The notes beneath the pieces are model-generated. The model worked only from the letters and a program-made list of their open reading frames with translations. It was not told the origin of the DNA and did no database searches. A stretch of 64,000 nt of DNA. Source: Tridacna crocea (lineage: Eukaryota; Mollusca; Bivalvia; Cardiida; Cardiidae). Shown piece by piece: positions 41,761 to 52,109 of the stretch. Numbering within the stretch: the first letter of the stretch is position 1; each line of letters opens with the position of its first letter. A program made the position numbers and the translations under genes. The DNA lies in assembly GCA_943736015.1 (NCBI GenBank), contig OX031065.1, positions 36,346,427 through 36,410,426 on the forward strand, written 5' to 3'.

Positions 41761-42358
41761 TGGCACAGATGCACAAAAAGTACTATTAAACATAGAAACT
41801 GGGCAATCACATACTGTGATTTCTCAGAACATTCTCCTTTCCATCAATGTTTGACATGAAATCAAAAACTTCTTTCGGCCACTTAGGTTCAACTTACTTT
41901 GCTTTTAGTTTTAGCTATACTACGCCATGTACACTTGGCAAAACTTGTACAACGCGCATGCATTTTGCAAAATAACGGTAAAACCGATAGGCTACTGTTA
42001 TGCAATAGGTTACGCCATTTGATGTCGGTAACATTTCAGATTTTCAGAAAGGAGTATGTGAAAAGCATGTAAGGTAAATCTTTGATATTGGTTCGAGGAA
42101 GTGTCAAGAAATCATATTTATTAAAGTATCAGGTTATAAGCTCCGTCAAGTGTATTTGGCAGTTAGAAAGGATTAACTGCTATCAGAAAATAATAACTTG
42201 CTCCTCGATATATTTAGATTCCTTTTTTCTCCCTATCTCTCTGTAAAAGTAAATAGGAGAATGTTGTAATTACAGTCATAAATATTATACTTCTTTTAAT
42301 TAGTAGCTATTAAAAAAATAATTATACTAGAGCCATTAGAGCCATGCTTTGGCATTGG
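41761..42358. other. No recognised feature
   Basis: AT-rich. A G-rich run GGGGTGGGGGGGGGGAGGG lies at 42358-42376. Confidence 0.4.
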
Positions 42359-42379
42359 GGGTGGGGGGGGGGAGGGAAG

Positions 42380-42790
42380 ACTTGATGCAGCTCTGTGATG
42401 CATTATACTACCAAGCAGGTTATCACATAGCTATGGATTTTTAAAATTAAAGTTGTATGATGACTGACTAAATCATGAGGTAGAAATGGCGTTTGACATG
42501 GAAATGAAACATGTCAGTCTGCATGGTATATTATGAGTCCTGCTCTGTGAGAAGGGTGCTTAATGCATCTGCGAAAAGTATCGATTCAGGTCAGCCTGCG
42601 CAGTCCGCGCAGGCTGACCTGAGCCAAAACTTTTCGCTATTTGGTAAATTGTCTGCGTGTTCAAGGACCAACCTATCTTGTGATTATATCGGTTATTTAA
42701 AAAAGCAGATATTATTGATCCATAAATGTAGGATGGTTGTCGCAATACCATGGATCACGATAATTTATTAACCCCTTTTTGTCAGAGTGT
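42380..42790 (+). mobile_element. Family G half-copy plus full G element
   Basis: 42380-42490 holds G right-half text (TTGATGCAGCTCTGTGATGC, CTAAATCATGAGGTAG). 42527-42790 is a near-full copy: ATTATGAGTCCTGCTCTGTG, core hairpin about 42570-42632 (CAGGTCAGCCTGCGCAGTCC), and right end TATTAACCCCTTTTTGTCAG. Its TTAATGCAT site at 42560 is empty. Confidence 0.75.
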
Positions 42791-42896
42791 TTCTCAGCTA
42801 TTTTCAACTTACGAAATTGTGCAAACTGAAGCAGTTTTGATTATCGCATAGTCCTGCTCTTCACTGGTTTTCCGAAAGCATGTTCCATGCTTCGAT

Positions 42897-43128
42897 CTAA
42901 CCCTTTACTCCATAGATACTCGATCATTTCTACTTATTGCTTGTAGGAGCCTTTGGAAAACATTGTGGCAAAAAGTGAAATTGCTCGTGACGAGCAATTT
43001 CCCCTTTTGTCACAATGTTTCTATGCTATCAAAAGGTGTAATATACGCATAAGAAATGGCTTCATCCTTGCAGTTATTTAGTGTCCATTAGAGATACTAT
43101 AGAAGTACTTTATGGGGTAAAGGGTTAA
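42897..43128 (-). mobile_element. Family B hairpin MITE
   Basis: CTAA-CCCTTTACTCCATAG to TATGGGGTAAAGGG-TTAA; hairpin about 42956-43026, apex GCTCGTGACGAGC (centre flipped relative to the forward copies, consistent with reverse orientation). Confidence 0.9.
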
Positions 43129-43622
43129 CGGGTGTGTTCGAATTATCTGAAAGACTTTGATTTCGAACATGTATTTCAAACTCACGTCGTTATGTGCTTT
43201 AACTTTCTCCAGGCAACGATAATTATCAGATTGCTGAAATCAAACACTGGTATCGCGCCAATTTTCTTGCTGTCTGTCTAATTCCGTAAAATTTAAGGGC
43301 GTATTATATAAGTACAACGAACATTTCATTAAGGTTTTCTCGTGTTAATTCGCGACTTAATTGAACCTTACATCAGTAAGAAAATTGCATGTATGCGTTC
43401 TCTATGACGCGAGAAAAAACAGGTCCAACACTTAACTTTAGACTGAAAAATATATGAAACTGATATTAATGTCAAATATGTGGAATATGCCCAATTAATC
43501 TAATTTTCACTTTCCTTACAATAAATGATCTCACAATGGGTCCAAGATAATACACCTCCTTACGCACCGTCTGATATTAATCCGCACTGCCTACTAAAAC
43601 TTTAGAAGCAGTGTACATTACT
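43129..43622. other. No recognised feature
   Basis: AT-rich unique sequence. Confidence 0.4.
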
Positions 43623-43863
43623 TAACCCTTTTCCAAACGACAAACTTTTGGACCTAGACCAAATTGAAAGCATTTGCAGACGACAATTCAACTCTTGCTG
43701 AAAAGATGATTTCTGTCTATGATAGGGTAGAAAACATTGTGGGAAAAGGAGAAAATGCTGGTTTCTCTGGTTACCAGCATTTTCTCCTTTTTCCACAATG
43801 TTTTCAAAAGGCTACAATTCCAGACCCGTAAAAAACCAGGGATTGTTTTGGGAAAGGGTTAAA
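43623..43863 (+). mobile_element. Family A hairpin MITE with enlarged apex
   Basis: TTAA-CCCTTTTCCAAACGAC to TTGGGAAAGGG-TTAA; hairpin 43730-43805. The apex reads GCTGGTTTCTCTGGTTACCAGC: a 9-bp addition including a repeat of CTGGTT at the exact centre. Same subtype as 5138. Confidence 0.92.
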
Positions 43864-44260
43864 GAACTGAGTTCTGTAGTATGTTTATTTCTCTCGTTTG
43901 TCTGCTCCATTGTTGCAAGTTTAACGGTTTCAGCCGGAAATAAAGGACACATTATCACCAACTCTATATCCTGCATCGGTGAAATGTAGATCTTCAGGAG
44001 CTATTATAGAATTCATCTAACCCGTACATAGAGTGCCAAATAAGTGAAATGGGTTTATAAAATTCGTTCTATAGGAAAAGCATTGATATTGCAATTCCAA
44101 GGGTGATGTTGGTAGAATATATCACAGAGTGTCACCGGTTAGATCCTACTACATGCTTATGAGTCCAGTCCGTTGCAGTCTTTCCAAGCGACCAAAGTTA
44201 TATTTGGGATTCTACGAGTCAGTCGTAGTATGTAATTCAAGGGTTATGATCATCTATAAT
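43864..44260. other. No recognised feature
   Basis: A hydrophobic short frame ends at 43989, but it begins inside the A element; not called. Confidence 0.4.
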
Positions 44261-44487
44261 TTAATCCATTACCAAACGACAATATTTTAGACTTGTCCAA
44301 ATTGAAAGCATTTGCAGACGACAAAATAAACGTGTCCGAAAATTTGAGATTTGTTTGTGAAGGGTAGAAAACATTGTGGGAAAAGGAGAAAATGCTGGTT
44401 ACCAGCATTTTCTCCTTTTCCCACAATGTTTTCTAAAGGCTTCTTTCTCAGGGGCGTCAACAGTAGGGATTGTGTGGTAATGGGTTT
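44261..44487 (+). mobile_element. Family A hairpin MITE, well preserved
   Basis: TTAA-TCCATTACCAAACGAC to GTGTGGTAATGGG-TTTA; hairpin 44367-44433, effectively perfect. Confidence 0.93.
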
Positions 44488-44589
44488 ATGACCTATCGAT
44501 AGATTTTTTATAGAACAGAAACAGACATGTGACGTCACCAATTAGATTTGAGTTAAAATGCTAAGAATTTTGTTTTTGCATATCTTATC

Positions 44590-44818
44590 TTAACTCTTTA
44601 CCCCATAAGGCATTTCTATGGTATCTCTAATTGACCCTAAATAACAGCAACGATGAAGTCGTTTCTTATGCGTATACGACATCTTTTGATAGCATAGAAA
44701 ACATTGTGACTAAAGGTGAAATTGCTCGTCACGAGCAATTTCACCTTTTGCCACAATGTTTTCCAAAGGCTCCTACAAGCATTGCGTAGAAATGAGTATC
44801 TATGGAGTAAAGGGTAAA
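44590..44818 (+). mobile_element. Family B hairpin MITE
   Basis: TTAA-CTCTTTACCCCATAAGG to GGAGTAAAGGG-TAAA; hairpin 44696-44762 with GCTCGTCACGAGC apex. Confidence 0.92.
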
Positions 44819-44999
44819 GACACCTCTACCTCTCTCTTTCCGTGTTGTGAATTGAAGGCAGCAGAAACCTCTCTTGCACACCAACCATTTTAGTTTGAAT
44901 GACATTGCTCTTAAAATCCGACGAGTCCCTTAAACTTTATTGGGGTCGGGGAGGCGTGACACTCAATGTTTTTGGATTTTTACAAAATGCTGCATTTCG

Positions 45000-45110
45000 A
45001 TTATTATTATTAGTAGTAGTATCATCATCATCAACAACATCATCATCATTGACATTATTGCCAAATCGAGTGTTGAATGTGTTTGTGTGTGTTTGTGTGT
45101 GGTTTTTTTT
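45000..45110. repeat. ATT/AGT/ATC trinucleotide and GTGTGTTT microsatellites
   Basis: TTATTATTATTAGTAGTAGT, then ATCATCATCATCAACAACAT, then GTGTTTGTGTGTGTTTGTG and a T run. Confidence 0.93.
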
Positions 45111-45393
45111 TTTGTAATTCTATATAAACTTAAAGAACTAGATCTATGAATAGTTTCGGGGGAAATTTTACCTAAACAGGTCTACCATGTTATTTTCTTG
45201 AGATGAAAAATGAGATTTCTTGATGATATACAGCGAGGGAGCGTTTTCGTATATAATTTATAGAGTCGTTTATATTGATTCAGAATACCTCTTTTTTAAG
45301 AAATATGGTAAAGACATAAATTTGAGCAAACGGATAGACTGGTATGTTTAATATTGAAAGCATTATAAATAGGAGGCAAAATTATGGTCTTTT

Positions 45394-45460
45394 GCAGACG
45401 GCAGAAATCAAAATCAGACTGCAAAGGAAGTGCGGTCTGATCTTGATCTTTGCCGTGTGC
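45394..45460. repeat. Family C hairpin variant
   Basis: CGGCAGAAATCAAAATCAGACTGC / GCGGTCTGATCTTGATCTTTGCCG. The outer stem CGGCA/TGCCG replaces CAGTGTAG/CTACACTG in both arms. Its end abuts the following A element. Confidence 0.7.
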
Positions 45461-45464
45461 TAGT

Positions 45465-45690
45465 TTAACCCTTTGCCAAATAATCCCTGGTTTTTACGAC
45501 CCTGACATAAAAAGCCTTTTGCAAACATTATGGGAAAAGGAGAAAATGCTGTTAACCAGCATTTTCTCCTTTTCTTTTTTACACTCTTCTGGAAAAAAAA
45601 TCATTTTTTTGAACATTACCTTTATTTTGTCGTCTGCAATTGCTTTCAATTTGGACCAGTGTAAAATTTTGTCGTTTGGTAATGAGTTAA
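45465..45690 (-). mobile_element. Family A hairpin MITE
   Basis: TTAA-CCCTTTGCCAAATAATC to GTTTGGTAATGAG-TTAA. Hairpin about 45517-45576; the right outer arm is lost after CTCCTTTTC. Confidence 0.87.
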
Positions 45691-45754
45691 CCAAGACTAT
45701 AAGACAAATATTTGTTAGAGTTTGATGTTTGTAGGTACATCTCTACTCGCAGAC

Positions 45755-46306
45755 TTTAAAGGTGGCCCTTCAGATTTTGGGACGAAAATTTTACAAAAGT
45801 GCAAAAAAATCACCCTTATACTCCCAAAGCCTTTTAATTTTCATTCATAAAACCCCAGTAGTCGAAAACCGTCCGACAACACGAGAAATTAGAGATTTAC
45901 TACGGCCCAGGTTGACACCAACGGGAGACACATTCATTTTTAGATGATCAATTCGCTGATTTACTTACAGGAATATACACAGAAGAAACTTCAAACATAG
46001 CGTCCGAAGAAGACATTATGGAAAATAATTATTACATGTTTATTATGATAGGGAATTTAAGCGTTATGAATCACGTGCCAGTCACTTGACATTCCCACAA
46101 TGCTTTATTGATTTTTGGCGCGAAATCTAAAAAAAGCTTAAGAGGCTACGTAGCCTTTTAAGGGAATACCATCAAAAAATTTTTTTTTTTTATTATTTTA
46201 TGAATCTTGATTATTGATGATTTGTATTATTTTTTCATATGAATTTCAGCGATATATATATTTTTTAATTTGGTGAGATGTAAAAATTCTAAATACCCAC
46301 CTTTAA
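45755..46306 (-). mobile_element. Family K element, copy 3
   Basis: TTTAAAGGTGGCCCTTCAGA to CTAAATACCCACCTTTAA. Contains GGCTACGTAGCCTTTTAAGG and the CACGTGCCAGTCACTTGAC block. Orientation opposite to copies 1 and 2. Confidence 0.88.
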
Positions 46307-46523
46307 TCCATTTCGTCGTTATTTGGTCCAACTATAATTATTGTATATTTATTTCAGATATTGCCCATGAATGTAGAGCTAAGATTACGACTGATAGAAA
46401 ATGCATTTTATTTTCTTGGATGTTATTAAAAACCCCTGTATTACGTATCGATTTTTCTCGAAGATTTTAGACATAAAATACCGTATGCAATGATTAAATC
46501 ACTAAATGTCGAATAGAGTTTGC

Positions 46524-46592
46524 TGAGCTGGGATTCGAACTCACGAATTATTTTTTCTGATCGTGCGATTTCGATTTTGCTATATTATTTTT
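46524..46592 (-). repeat. tRNA-like fragment (SINE head or tRNA relic)
   Basis: Minus strand carries a B-box match GAGTTCGAATCCCAGCTC preceded by CACGATCAGAAAA; the A-box region is poor. Not a functional tRNA. Confidence 0.4.
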
Positions 46593-46615
46593 GAACGAGA
46601 GACGGTTTCGATCTA

Positions 46616-47410
46616 ACACCCCGGTTACACAGACTGTCGGGCTTACATCCATTTCAAATCGGTGTCATTATTTCTAATTTTTTCGCTTTTTTATCGGTTG
46701 TCATAGGTGACCTTATTTCAACCTGTTTGTGTAAACGGCGATAAACAGGGGTTCAATCGGTCTTAAAAATATTCCGTCTTGCCCTGGTAGAGGCCCAATC
46801 GGGATCTGACCAGTGATTAAAGATATATACGGCCACAACATCTTTCCTTCACAATGGAGTCTTCTTGGACTTTCAAGACTTCGTTGGAAACAAACATAAC
46901 AGTTTTGCCTTGGTCGACGGATTTCTGAGAGTTCCCTTTGACCGACATACCAAGACAAATCGAAACTTGTCACAGAATTGTTACAGAATCAATCAGATAT
47001 GGCGCCGGTGAATTTTTGTGGAAACTGAATTAAAATGCCTGTCGCGCATTAATAATGTGTCTCATGGATTCCATATTTTGATTCTTAGCTTTTTTTCACC
47101 GGTGATTAGTATCAATTCATCGGTGGCTCTTCGGTGGCTTGTCGATGGCCTAGGTGATATCGGTGGTAGATAAGTTGTCAATCGGTTATTTTGTAATATT
47201 TTCACCGATCGAGAATTTTAAGCATGTTTAAAAATCTAAATCGGTAACTTTTCATCGACGAAATTCATCTTTTCCCGGTAGCTTTTGATAGGTTGGGAAT
47301 AGGTGACCAATATGTGACATCGGAGGCAAGTAGGTTTTCGTCGGTTTCCTCCCTACTTCGGTTAAAAAGACCACCGATTTATCAGCGATAGCTCTGTGTA
47401 ACCGGGGTGT
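46616..47410. mobile_element. 795-bp element L with 18-bp perfect TIRs
   Basis: ACACCCCGGTTACACAGA at 46616 and its exact complement TCTGTGTAACCGGGGTGT ending at 47410. The interior is rich in TCGGTGG/ATCGGT motifs, densest at about 47100-47180. No convincing TSD (flanks CTA and AAG). A minus-strand 86-codon frame at 46713-46973 is not recognised. Single copy in this window. Confidence 0.85.
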
Positions 47411-47934
47411 AAGGCACATTGGCATAATTTATTATGATTACCAACTGTTTGTTTTTGATCCACAGTAAGGACGAATAATCTGTAATTCTAGCTGTAGAAT
47501 GGCAGATAAGAATACGAGAAATCTTTCGATTGGTACCGCGAATTCCAGGGAAATTCGTTTTTGAACATTTATGACTTTCTCCTTTGTAGAGAGTACACGT
47601 TATTTTCCGGCTTGTAAATGATGCAATACATGAAACCGGAGCCAGCGAATATAACACTTCTCTTTCCTGCGTTGTCTTTCAATGGCTGATGTGTTAAGTT
47701 TGAAAGTTGGCCAGTGTTGGGCTTAAAGGTAGGTCACAGACACAAATTCTTTTAAAAGCATAAATATGCAATCTAGATCCACCATTTTTAGTCCGATACT
47801 CTCGAACGTTTGGTAGAACGTTTGTCATAATATCTAGGCAATTGGAGTGAGACACTTAGACCCCCGTCCCCTGACCATTTAGAACCCTTAAAATTTCCAT
47901 CCCTAGGAAATCGGTCATGTTGGCCATTAAAACT
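47411..47934. other. Unclassified; possible K-like end
   Basis: TTAAAGGTAGGTCACAGACAC at 47724 resembles a family-K-type TIR, but no matching right end was found. Confidence 0.35.
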
Positions 47935-48043
47935 GCTTAGTTGAGAGACATAATAGCTATCGTTGCATTTTTTTCTCTTTTTGACACAAGGTTTTCAAAA
48001 ACCCTCTTCCTCGGGGTTGTTCAGATGTTTGGTTACCTGGTTA
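47935..48043 (+). mobile_element. Family A relic, right half
   Basis: TTGACACAAGGTTTTCAAAAACC, CCTCGGGGTTGTTCAGATG and GTTACCTGG-TTAA. Confidence 0.5.
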
Positions 48044-48129
48044 AGGTTTTTACGCCAATAGAAAAGCAGCTAGCTCACATAGGAAAATACATTCAAGTTC
48101 TGAAGAGGCAAAAAAATCTGGACATCATG

Positions 48130-48358
48130 TTAACCCATTACCACTCAATGACACCTTTTGACGCCCCTGGGGAAGAAGCCTTTTGAAAACATTGTGGGAA
48201 AAGGAGAAAATGCTGGTAACCAGCATTTTCTCCTTTTCCCACAATGTTTTCTACCCTATCAAAGCAAAATTGCACCATTTGACCCACTTTGAAATTGTCG
48301 TCTGCAAATGCTTTCAATTTGGATAGGTCTTAAATTTTGCTGTGTGGTAATGGGTTAA
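48130..48358 (-). mobile_element. Family A hairpin MITE (array member 1)
   Basis: TTAA-CCCATTACCACTCAATG to GTGTGGTAATGGG-TTAA; perfect hairpin 48185-48251. The final TTAA is shared with the next copy. Confidence 0.93.
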
Positions 48359-48574
48359 ATCTTTACCAAACGCCAAAACTTTAGTCTGGTCCACTTACAG
48401 ATGACAAAATAAACATAAATCACAAATTTAAATTTGTTTCCAGTAGGATACAAAAACATTGTAGGATACAGATGAAATGCAGGTTACCAGCATTTTTTCT
48501 CTTTTTCCCACAATGTTTTCAAAAGGCTTCTATCTCAGGGTCATAAAAACCAGGCATTGTGTGGTTAAGGGTTT
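48355..48574 (+). mobile_element. Family A MITE (array member 2)
   Basis: TTAA-ATCTTTACCAAACGCC to GTGTGGTTAAGGG-TTTA; hairpin eroded in its left arm (CATTGTAGGATACAGATG). Confidence 0.88.
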
Positions 48575-48738
48575 ATTGAAAAGTTGTCCAAATCATGACA
48601 ATAAGCTAGGGGGCAAGATGGATATCTTGAAATTAGGTTTGCGTCTGTTCGTTCCTAAAGGTAGATTTCTGGGTGATTCCTTTCTCTTTAAATCATTAAT
48701 TTTTGTTTGCAAAAAAGACATTATAGATGTAATTAAGC

Positions 48739-48971
48739 TTAACCCCTTATGAAACGACAAAGTGTTAGACTGGTACAAACTGAAAGCACTTGCAGACGAT
48801 AAAATAAATAATTCAATGATTGAAATTTGTTTCCAGCTGGGTAGAAAACATTGTGGGAAAAAGGAGAAATGCTGGTTAGTGGTTACCAGCATTTCCCCTT
48901 TTCCCACAATGTTTTCAAAAGGCTTCTTTATCAGGGTCGTAAAAACCAGGGATTGTTTGGAAAAGGCTTAA
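48739..48971 (+). mobile_element. Family A MITE with enlarged apex (array member 3)
   Basis: TTAA-CCCCTTATGAAACGAC to TTTGGAAAAGGC-TTAA; hairpin about 48846-48914; apex GCTGGTTAGTGGTTACCAGC, a 7-bp addition containing a repeated TGGTTA. The last TTAA is shared with the next copy. Confidence 0.92.
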
Positions 48972-49196
48972 CCCATTATCACATAATTCCAACTTTTGAC
49001 GACCCTGAGAATGAATCCTTTAGAAAACATTGTGGGAAAAGGAGAAAATGCTGGTAACCAGCATTTTCTCATTTTCCCACAATGTTTTCCACCCTTTACA
49101 AAACAAATTTCAAATTTTCAGTCACTTTTATTTTGTCCCCTGCAAATGCTTTTGATTTGGACAATCCTAAAATATTGTTGTTTGGTAATGAGTTAC
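48968..49196 (-). mobile_element. Family A hairpin MITE (array member 4)
   Basis: TTAA-CCCATTATCACATAATTCC to GTTTGGTAATGAG-TTAC; apex GGTAACC as expected for its orientation. Confidence 0.92.
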
Positions 49197-49209
49197 GGTA
49201 AGTGATTGA

Positions 49210-49350
49210 TTAAAGGTGATGGCTTTTACCACCTGATTGAACCAGCAACTCTTGTTCTCAAAACTTGCATGCTACTGACCGAACTACTGAGGCTTGGCAC
49301 TCAGAGCCTGAAACTAGGGGTTGCTGGTTCAAATCTCAAGATAGACCAAT
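49210..49350. repeat. tRNA-like inverted repeat
   Basis: ATTGAACCAGCAACTCTTG at 49237 and its near-complement GGGGTTGCTGGTTCAAATC at 49317 flank CTGAGGCTTGGCACTCAGAG. The right half resembles a tRNA B box (GGTTCAAATC). Could be two head-to-head tRNA-SINE ends. Confidence 0.45.
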
Positions 49351-49364
49351 TTCTTTCCATTGAT

Positions 49365-49554
49365 TCAACTCATTACCACACATTCCCCACTTTTGACCCC
49401 CCCCCCCGCTGGTAACCAGCATTTTCTTCTTTTTCCACAATGTTTTCAACTCTTAACAACACAGATATGAAATTTTCAGACACTTTTATTTTGGTGTCTG
49501 CAAATGTTTCCGATTTGGACAAGCCTAAAATATTACCGTTTGGTAATGAGTTAA
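49365..49554 (-). mobile_element. Family A with left arm replaced by a C tract
   Basis: TCAA-CTCATTACCACACATTC; TTTTGA then CCCCCCCCCCC joins straight to GCTGGTAACCAGCATTTTC. The right half is intact to GTTTGGTAATGAG-TTAA. The left hairpin arm is missing. Confidence 0.9.
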
Positions 49555-49753
49555 GGGGTCGTGTAAGGATTCATTTGTCCAGGGCTACACTTGGTCATTG
49601 TTTTGACTATGTTGATGTGAGAAAGCAACCAGTGATGTCACTTGAAAAGACTATGTACATGTACATGATGTCCTTTACTAATATAAGAACCTGGAAATCG
49701 TTCATAGGTACTGTAACAACACTAATGTTAGTGAAAAAATGTTTAAAAAGGAG

Positions 49754-49966
49754 TTAACTCTTTACCAAACAACAAAATGTTAGACTGGCCCAAATTGAAA
49801 TAATAAATGTGACTTAAGAATTGAAATTTGTTTTAGGAAGGGAAGAAAACATTGTGGGAAGAGGAGGAAATGCTGGTTACCAGCACTTTCTCCTTTTCCC
49901 ACAATGTTTTCAAAAGGCTTCTTTCACAGGGGTGTTAAAAGTCTGGATTGTGTGGTAAAGGGTTAA
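49754..49966 (+). mobile_element. Family A hairpin MITE (array member 6)
   Basis: TTAA-CTCTTTACCAAACAAC to GTGTGGTAAAGGG-TTAA; hairpin 49846-49912; the GCATTTGCAGACGAC segment is deleted. Confidence 0.92.
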
Positions 49967-49994
49967 GCAAATTACATGAACAAGCAGATCAAGC

Positions 49995-50030
49995 ATTCTG
50001 TGCAGTCTGATCTTTAAACTGTCCAGAGAA
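49995..50030. repeat. Family C hairpin, right arm only
   Basis: TTCTGTGCAGTCTGATC followed by AAACTGTCC; the left arm is absent. Confidence 0.6.
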
Positions 50031-50395
50031 ACAGATGGACTCGATACCAAACACTGAAATTGTCGACTTTCCAACTTTGTAAGAATTTGCAGTTGTCAGA
50101 TGTGGTAAAAATACCATATGAATGTCTATCAAACGGTTGAAAACTTTATGGGTAAAAGGAAAAATATATTTAATAAACCTGTGTTCAATTCATTGCATTT
50201 TCAAAATTGATAATCAAGATTTACTGTATAAATTTCCTTTCATTGTGTTGGATAATGAATTCCCAGTTTTCTATGGTTATTGTATTAAGCTGTAGCAGTG
50301 TAACAGAGCGCCTGATTTATGATAATGTACAATCACTGGCAGTTTCCAATTCAATAATTCTATAATAAAATCATAGCCAGTCTACAGGGAGATGA
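50031..50395. other. No recognised feature
   Basis: AT-rich spacer inside the A array. Confidence 0.4.
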
Positions 50396-50635
50396 TTCAC
50401 CCTTTACCACACACAATCCTGAGTTTTAAAGGCCGAAAGGATTATCCTGACCCATTGAAAACTTTGAGGGAAAAGGAGAAAATGCTGTCACCAGGATTTT
50501 CTCCTTTTCCCACAATGTTTTCTCCACTTCAAAGAGTAAATTTCCCTTTTTGAGTCACATTATTGTAATATCTTTTGTTTAAATGCTTTCAATTTTGACA
50601 TATCTAAAAGTTTGTTGTTTGATAAAGAGGGTTAA
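50396..50635 (-). mobile_element. Family A MITE (chain member a)
   Basis: TTCA-CCCTTTACCACACAC to TTTGATAAAGAGGG-TTAA; hairpin about 50458-50522 with apex ATGCTGTCACCAGGAT. Shares the TTAA at 50632 with the next copy. Confidence 0.87.
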
Positions 50636-51012
50636 TCCACTACCAAATAGTAGTGTGGAATTTTCCTACAAGGTATCCTATCCTTTCAAGGTGAAAACCC
50701 AACAGTTTGAGCCACATTACAGGTAATTTTGTTGTTTGCAGACGCTTTAACTCTTTACAACACAATCCGACTTTAAACGACCCTTAGGAAAAAGCCTTTT
50801 GAAACCATCAGAACAGGACAAAATGCTGGTAACCAGCAATTTTTTACTTTTCCAACAGTGTTTTCTACCCTGCCTAAAACAAATTTCCATAATGAGCAAC
50901 ATAATTTTTTTGTCTGGAAATGCCTTCCATTTAGACCAGTCTAAAATTTTCTAGTTTGGTAAAGAGTTAAGTTTAGATGGGTCTAAAATTTTGTTGTCTG
51001 GTCAAGGATTAA
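50632..51012 (-). mobile_element. Family A copy split by a nested A copy (chain member b)
   Basis: TTAA-TCCACTACCAAATAG at the left; hairpin deleted; reads TTTGCAGACGCTTTAA to 50750 and resumes after the nested copy at 50971 with GTTTAGATGGGTCTAAAATT, ending TGGTCAAGGA-TTAA. The broken block corresponds to AATGCTTTCAATTTGG of intact copies. Confidence 0.85.
50747..50970 (-). mobile_element. Family A copy nested in another A copy, TTAA duplicated
   Basis: TTAA at 50747-50750 and 50967-50970; CTCTTTACAACACAATCC to GTTTGGTAAAGAG; hairpin about 50801-50862, moderately worn. Confidence 0.9.
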
Positions 51013-51233
51013 CCCTTTACCACACAATCCCAAGTTTTAATGATCACAATGACAGATCTTTGAAAACATTGTGGGAAAAGGAGAAAATGCTGGTAACCAG
51101 CAATTTCTCCTTTTCCCACAATGTTTTTTTTTATCATTGAACAACCGATTTCATAATTTGTGTAACATTTGTCTTTTGCAAATTGTTTTCAATTTGGACC
51201 AGTCTAAAACTCTGTTGTCTGGTAAAGGATTAA
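51009..51233 (-). mobile_element. Family A MITE (chain member c)
   Basis: Starts at the shared TTAA (51009-51012) with CCCTTTACCACACAATCC; hairpin about 51062-51126; ends TCTGGTAAAGGA-TTAA. Confidence 0.9.
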
Positions 51234-51332
51234 TATCAAACAAGACTGATCTAGAAGAGTCAGCTATTCAATATTCAACAGATTATCTGTTAGCTTTTAT
51301 CCTTCATTCTATTCAGCTGAAATGAAAATTTA

Positions 51333-51400
51333 TTCAATCCTTTACCAAACAGTCCAGTATTTTTAATGACTGAGAAAGCGAGCTTTTGAAAATACTGATC
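51333..51400 (-). mobile_element. Family A left-end fragment
   Basis: TTCAATCCTTTACCAAACAG to AGCTTTTGAAAATACTG; cut off at the hairpin's outer stem. Confidence 0.7.
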
Positions 51401-51806
51401 AAGAAGCCCTGAAGGAAAAAGGACTGGGCCAGATATCAAACTTTAAAACTTAATTCCTTGGATAACCCTTATGGGCAAGCCAGTAATGTTGAAAATTTGA
51501 AGCTAATGACAAAAGTCGCAGCCAGGCTTTCATGCTTATATTCCACTATATTGACTACCTTTTGTGTTTAAAGAGTTTCCTTGCAAAAATTATTGGAAAA
51601 AGCAAGATTTTCAAGGCTTCCACTTGGCTTCATATCTATGATGAAGCCAATGATTTGTGATGTTCTCAGAAGTGCCTTAACAAGAACTTTCCAGTGAATA
51701 CGTTCTGCATATTCACAAAACATAAGTATGTTGTCGGCACTCAATGAAAATTATCTAATGTACAATACAAAAGCAATTTTTCTGAGTTTTTAAAACTGTG
51801 GATTGT
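51401..51806. other. No recognised feature
   Basis: Spacer in the array; nothing supportable. Confidence 0.4.
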
Positions 51807-52038
51807 TTAGCCCATGACCACACAATCCCTACTTTGAATGACCCTGAGAAAGAAGCCTTAAGAAAACATTGTGGGAAAAGGAGAAAATGCTGGTAACCAG
51901 CATTTTCTCCTTTTTCCCACAATGTGTTCTACCCTTCACAAAACAAATTTCCAATTTTCAGTCACATTTTTGTTTTGTCCTCTGCAAATGCTTTCAATTT
52001 GGACAAGCCTAAAATATTGTCATTTGGTAATGAGTTAA
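51807..52038 (-). mobile_element. Family A hairpin MITE
   Basis: TTAG-CCCATGACCACACAATC to ATTTGGTAATGAG-TTAA; hairpin 51864-51929. Confidence 0.92.
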
Positions 52039-52109
52039 GTAAAGGCTGAAACCTCTCCTTACATATATCTGTTGACCTACAAAATTATAACAATATCCAA
52101 ACATTTTAT

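Noticed and set aside
43798-43989. Possible secreted peptide (hydrophobic stretch near 43890)
   Set aside because: The frame starts within the A hairpin, there is no promoter, splice or homology evidence, and length is at chance level.
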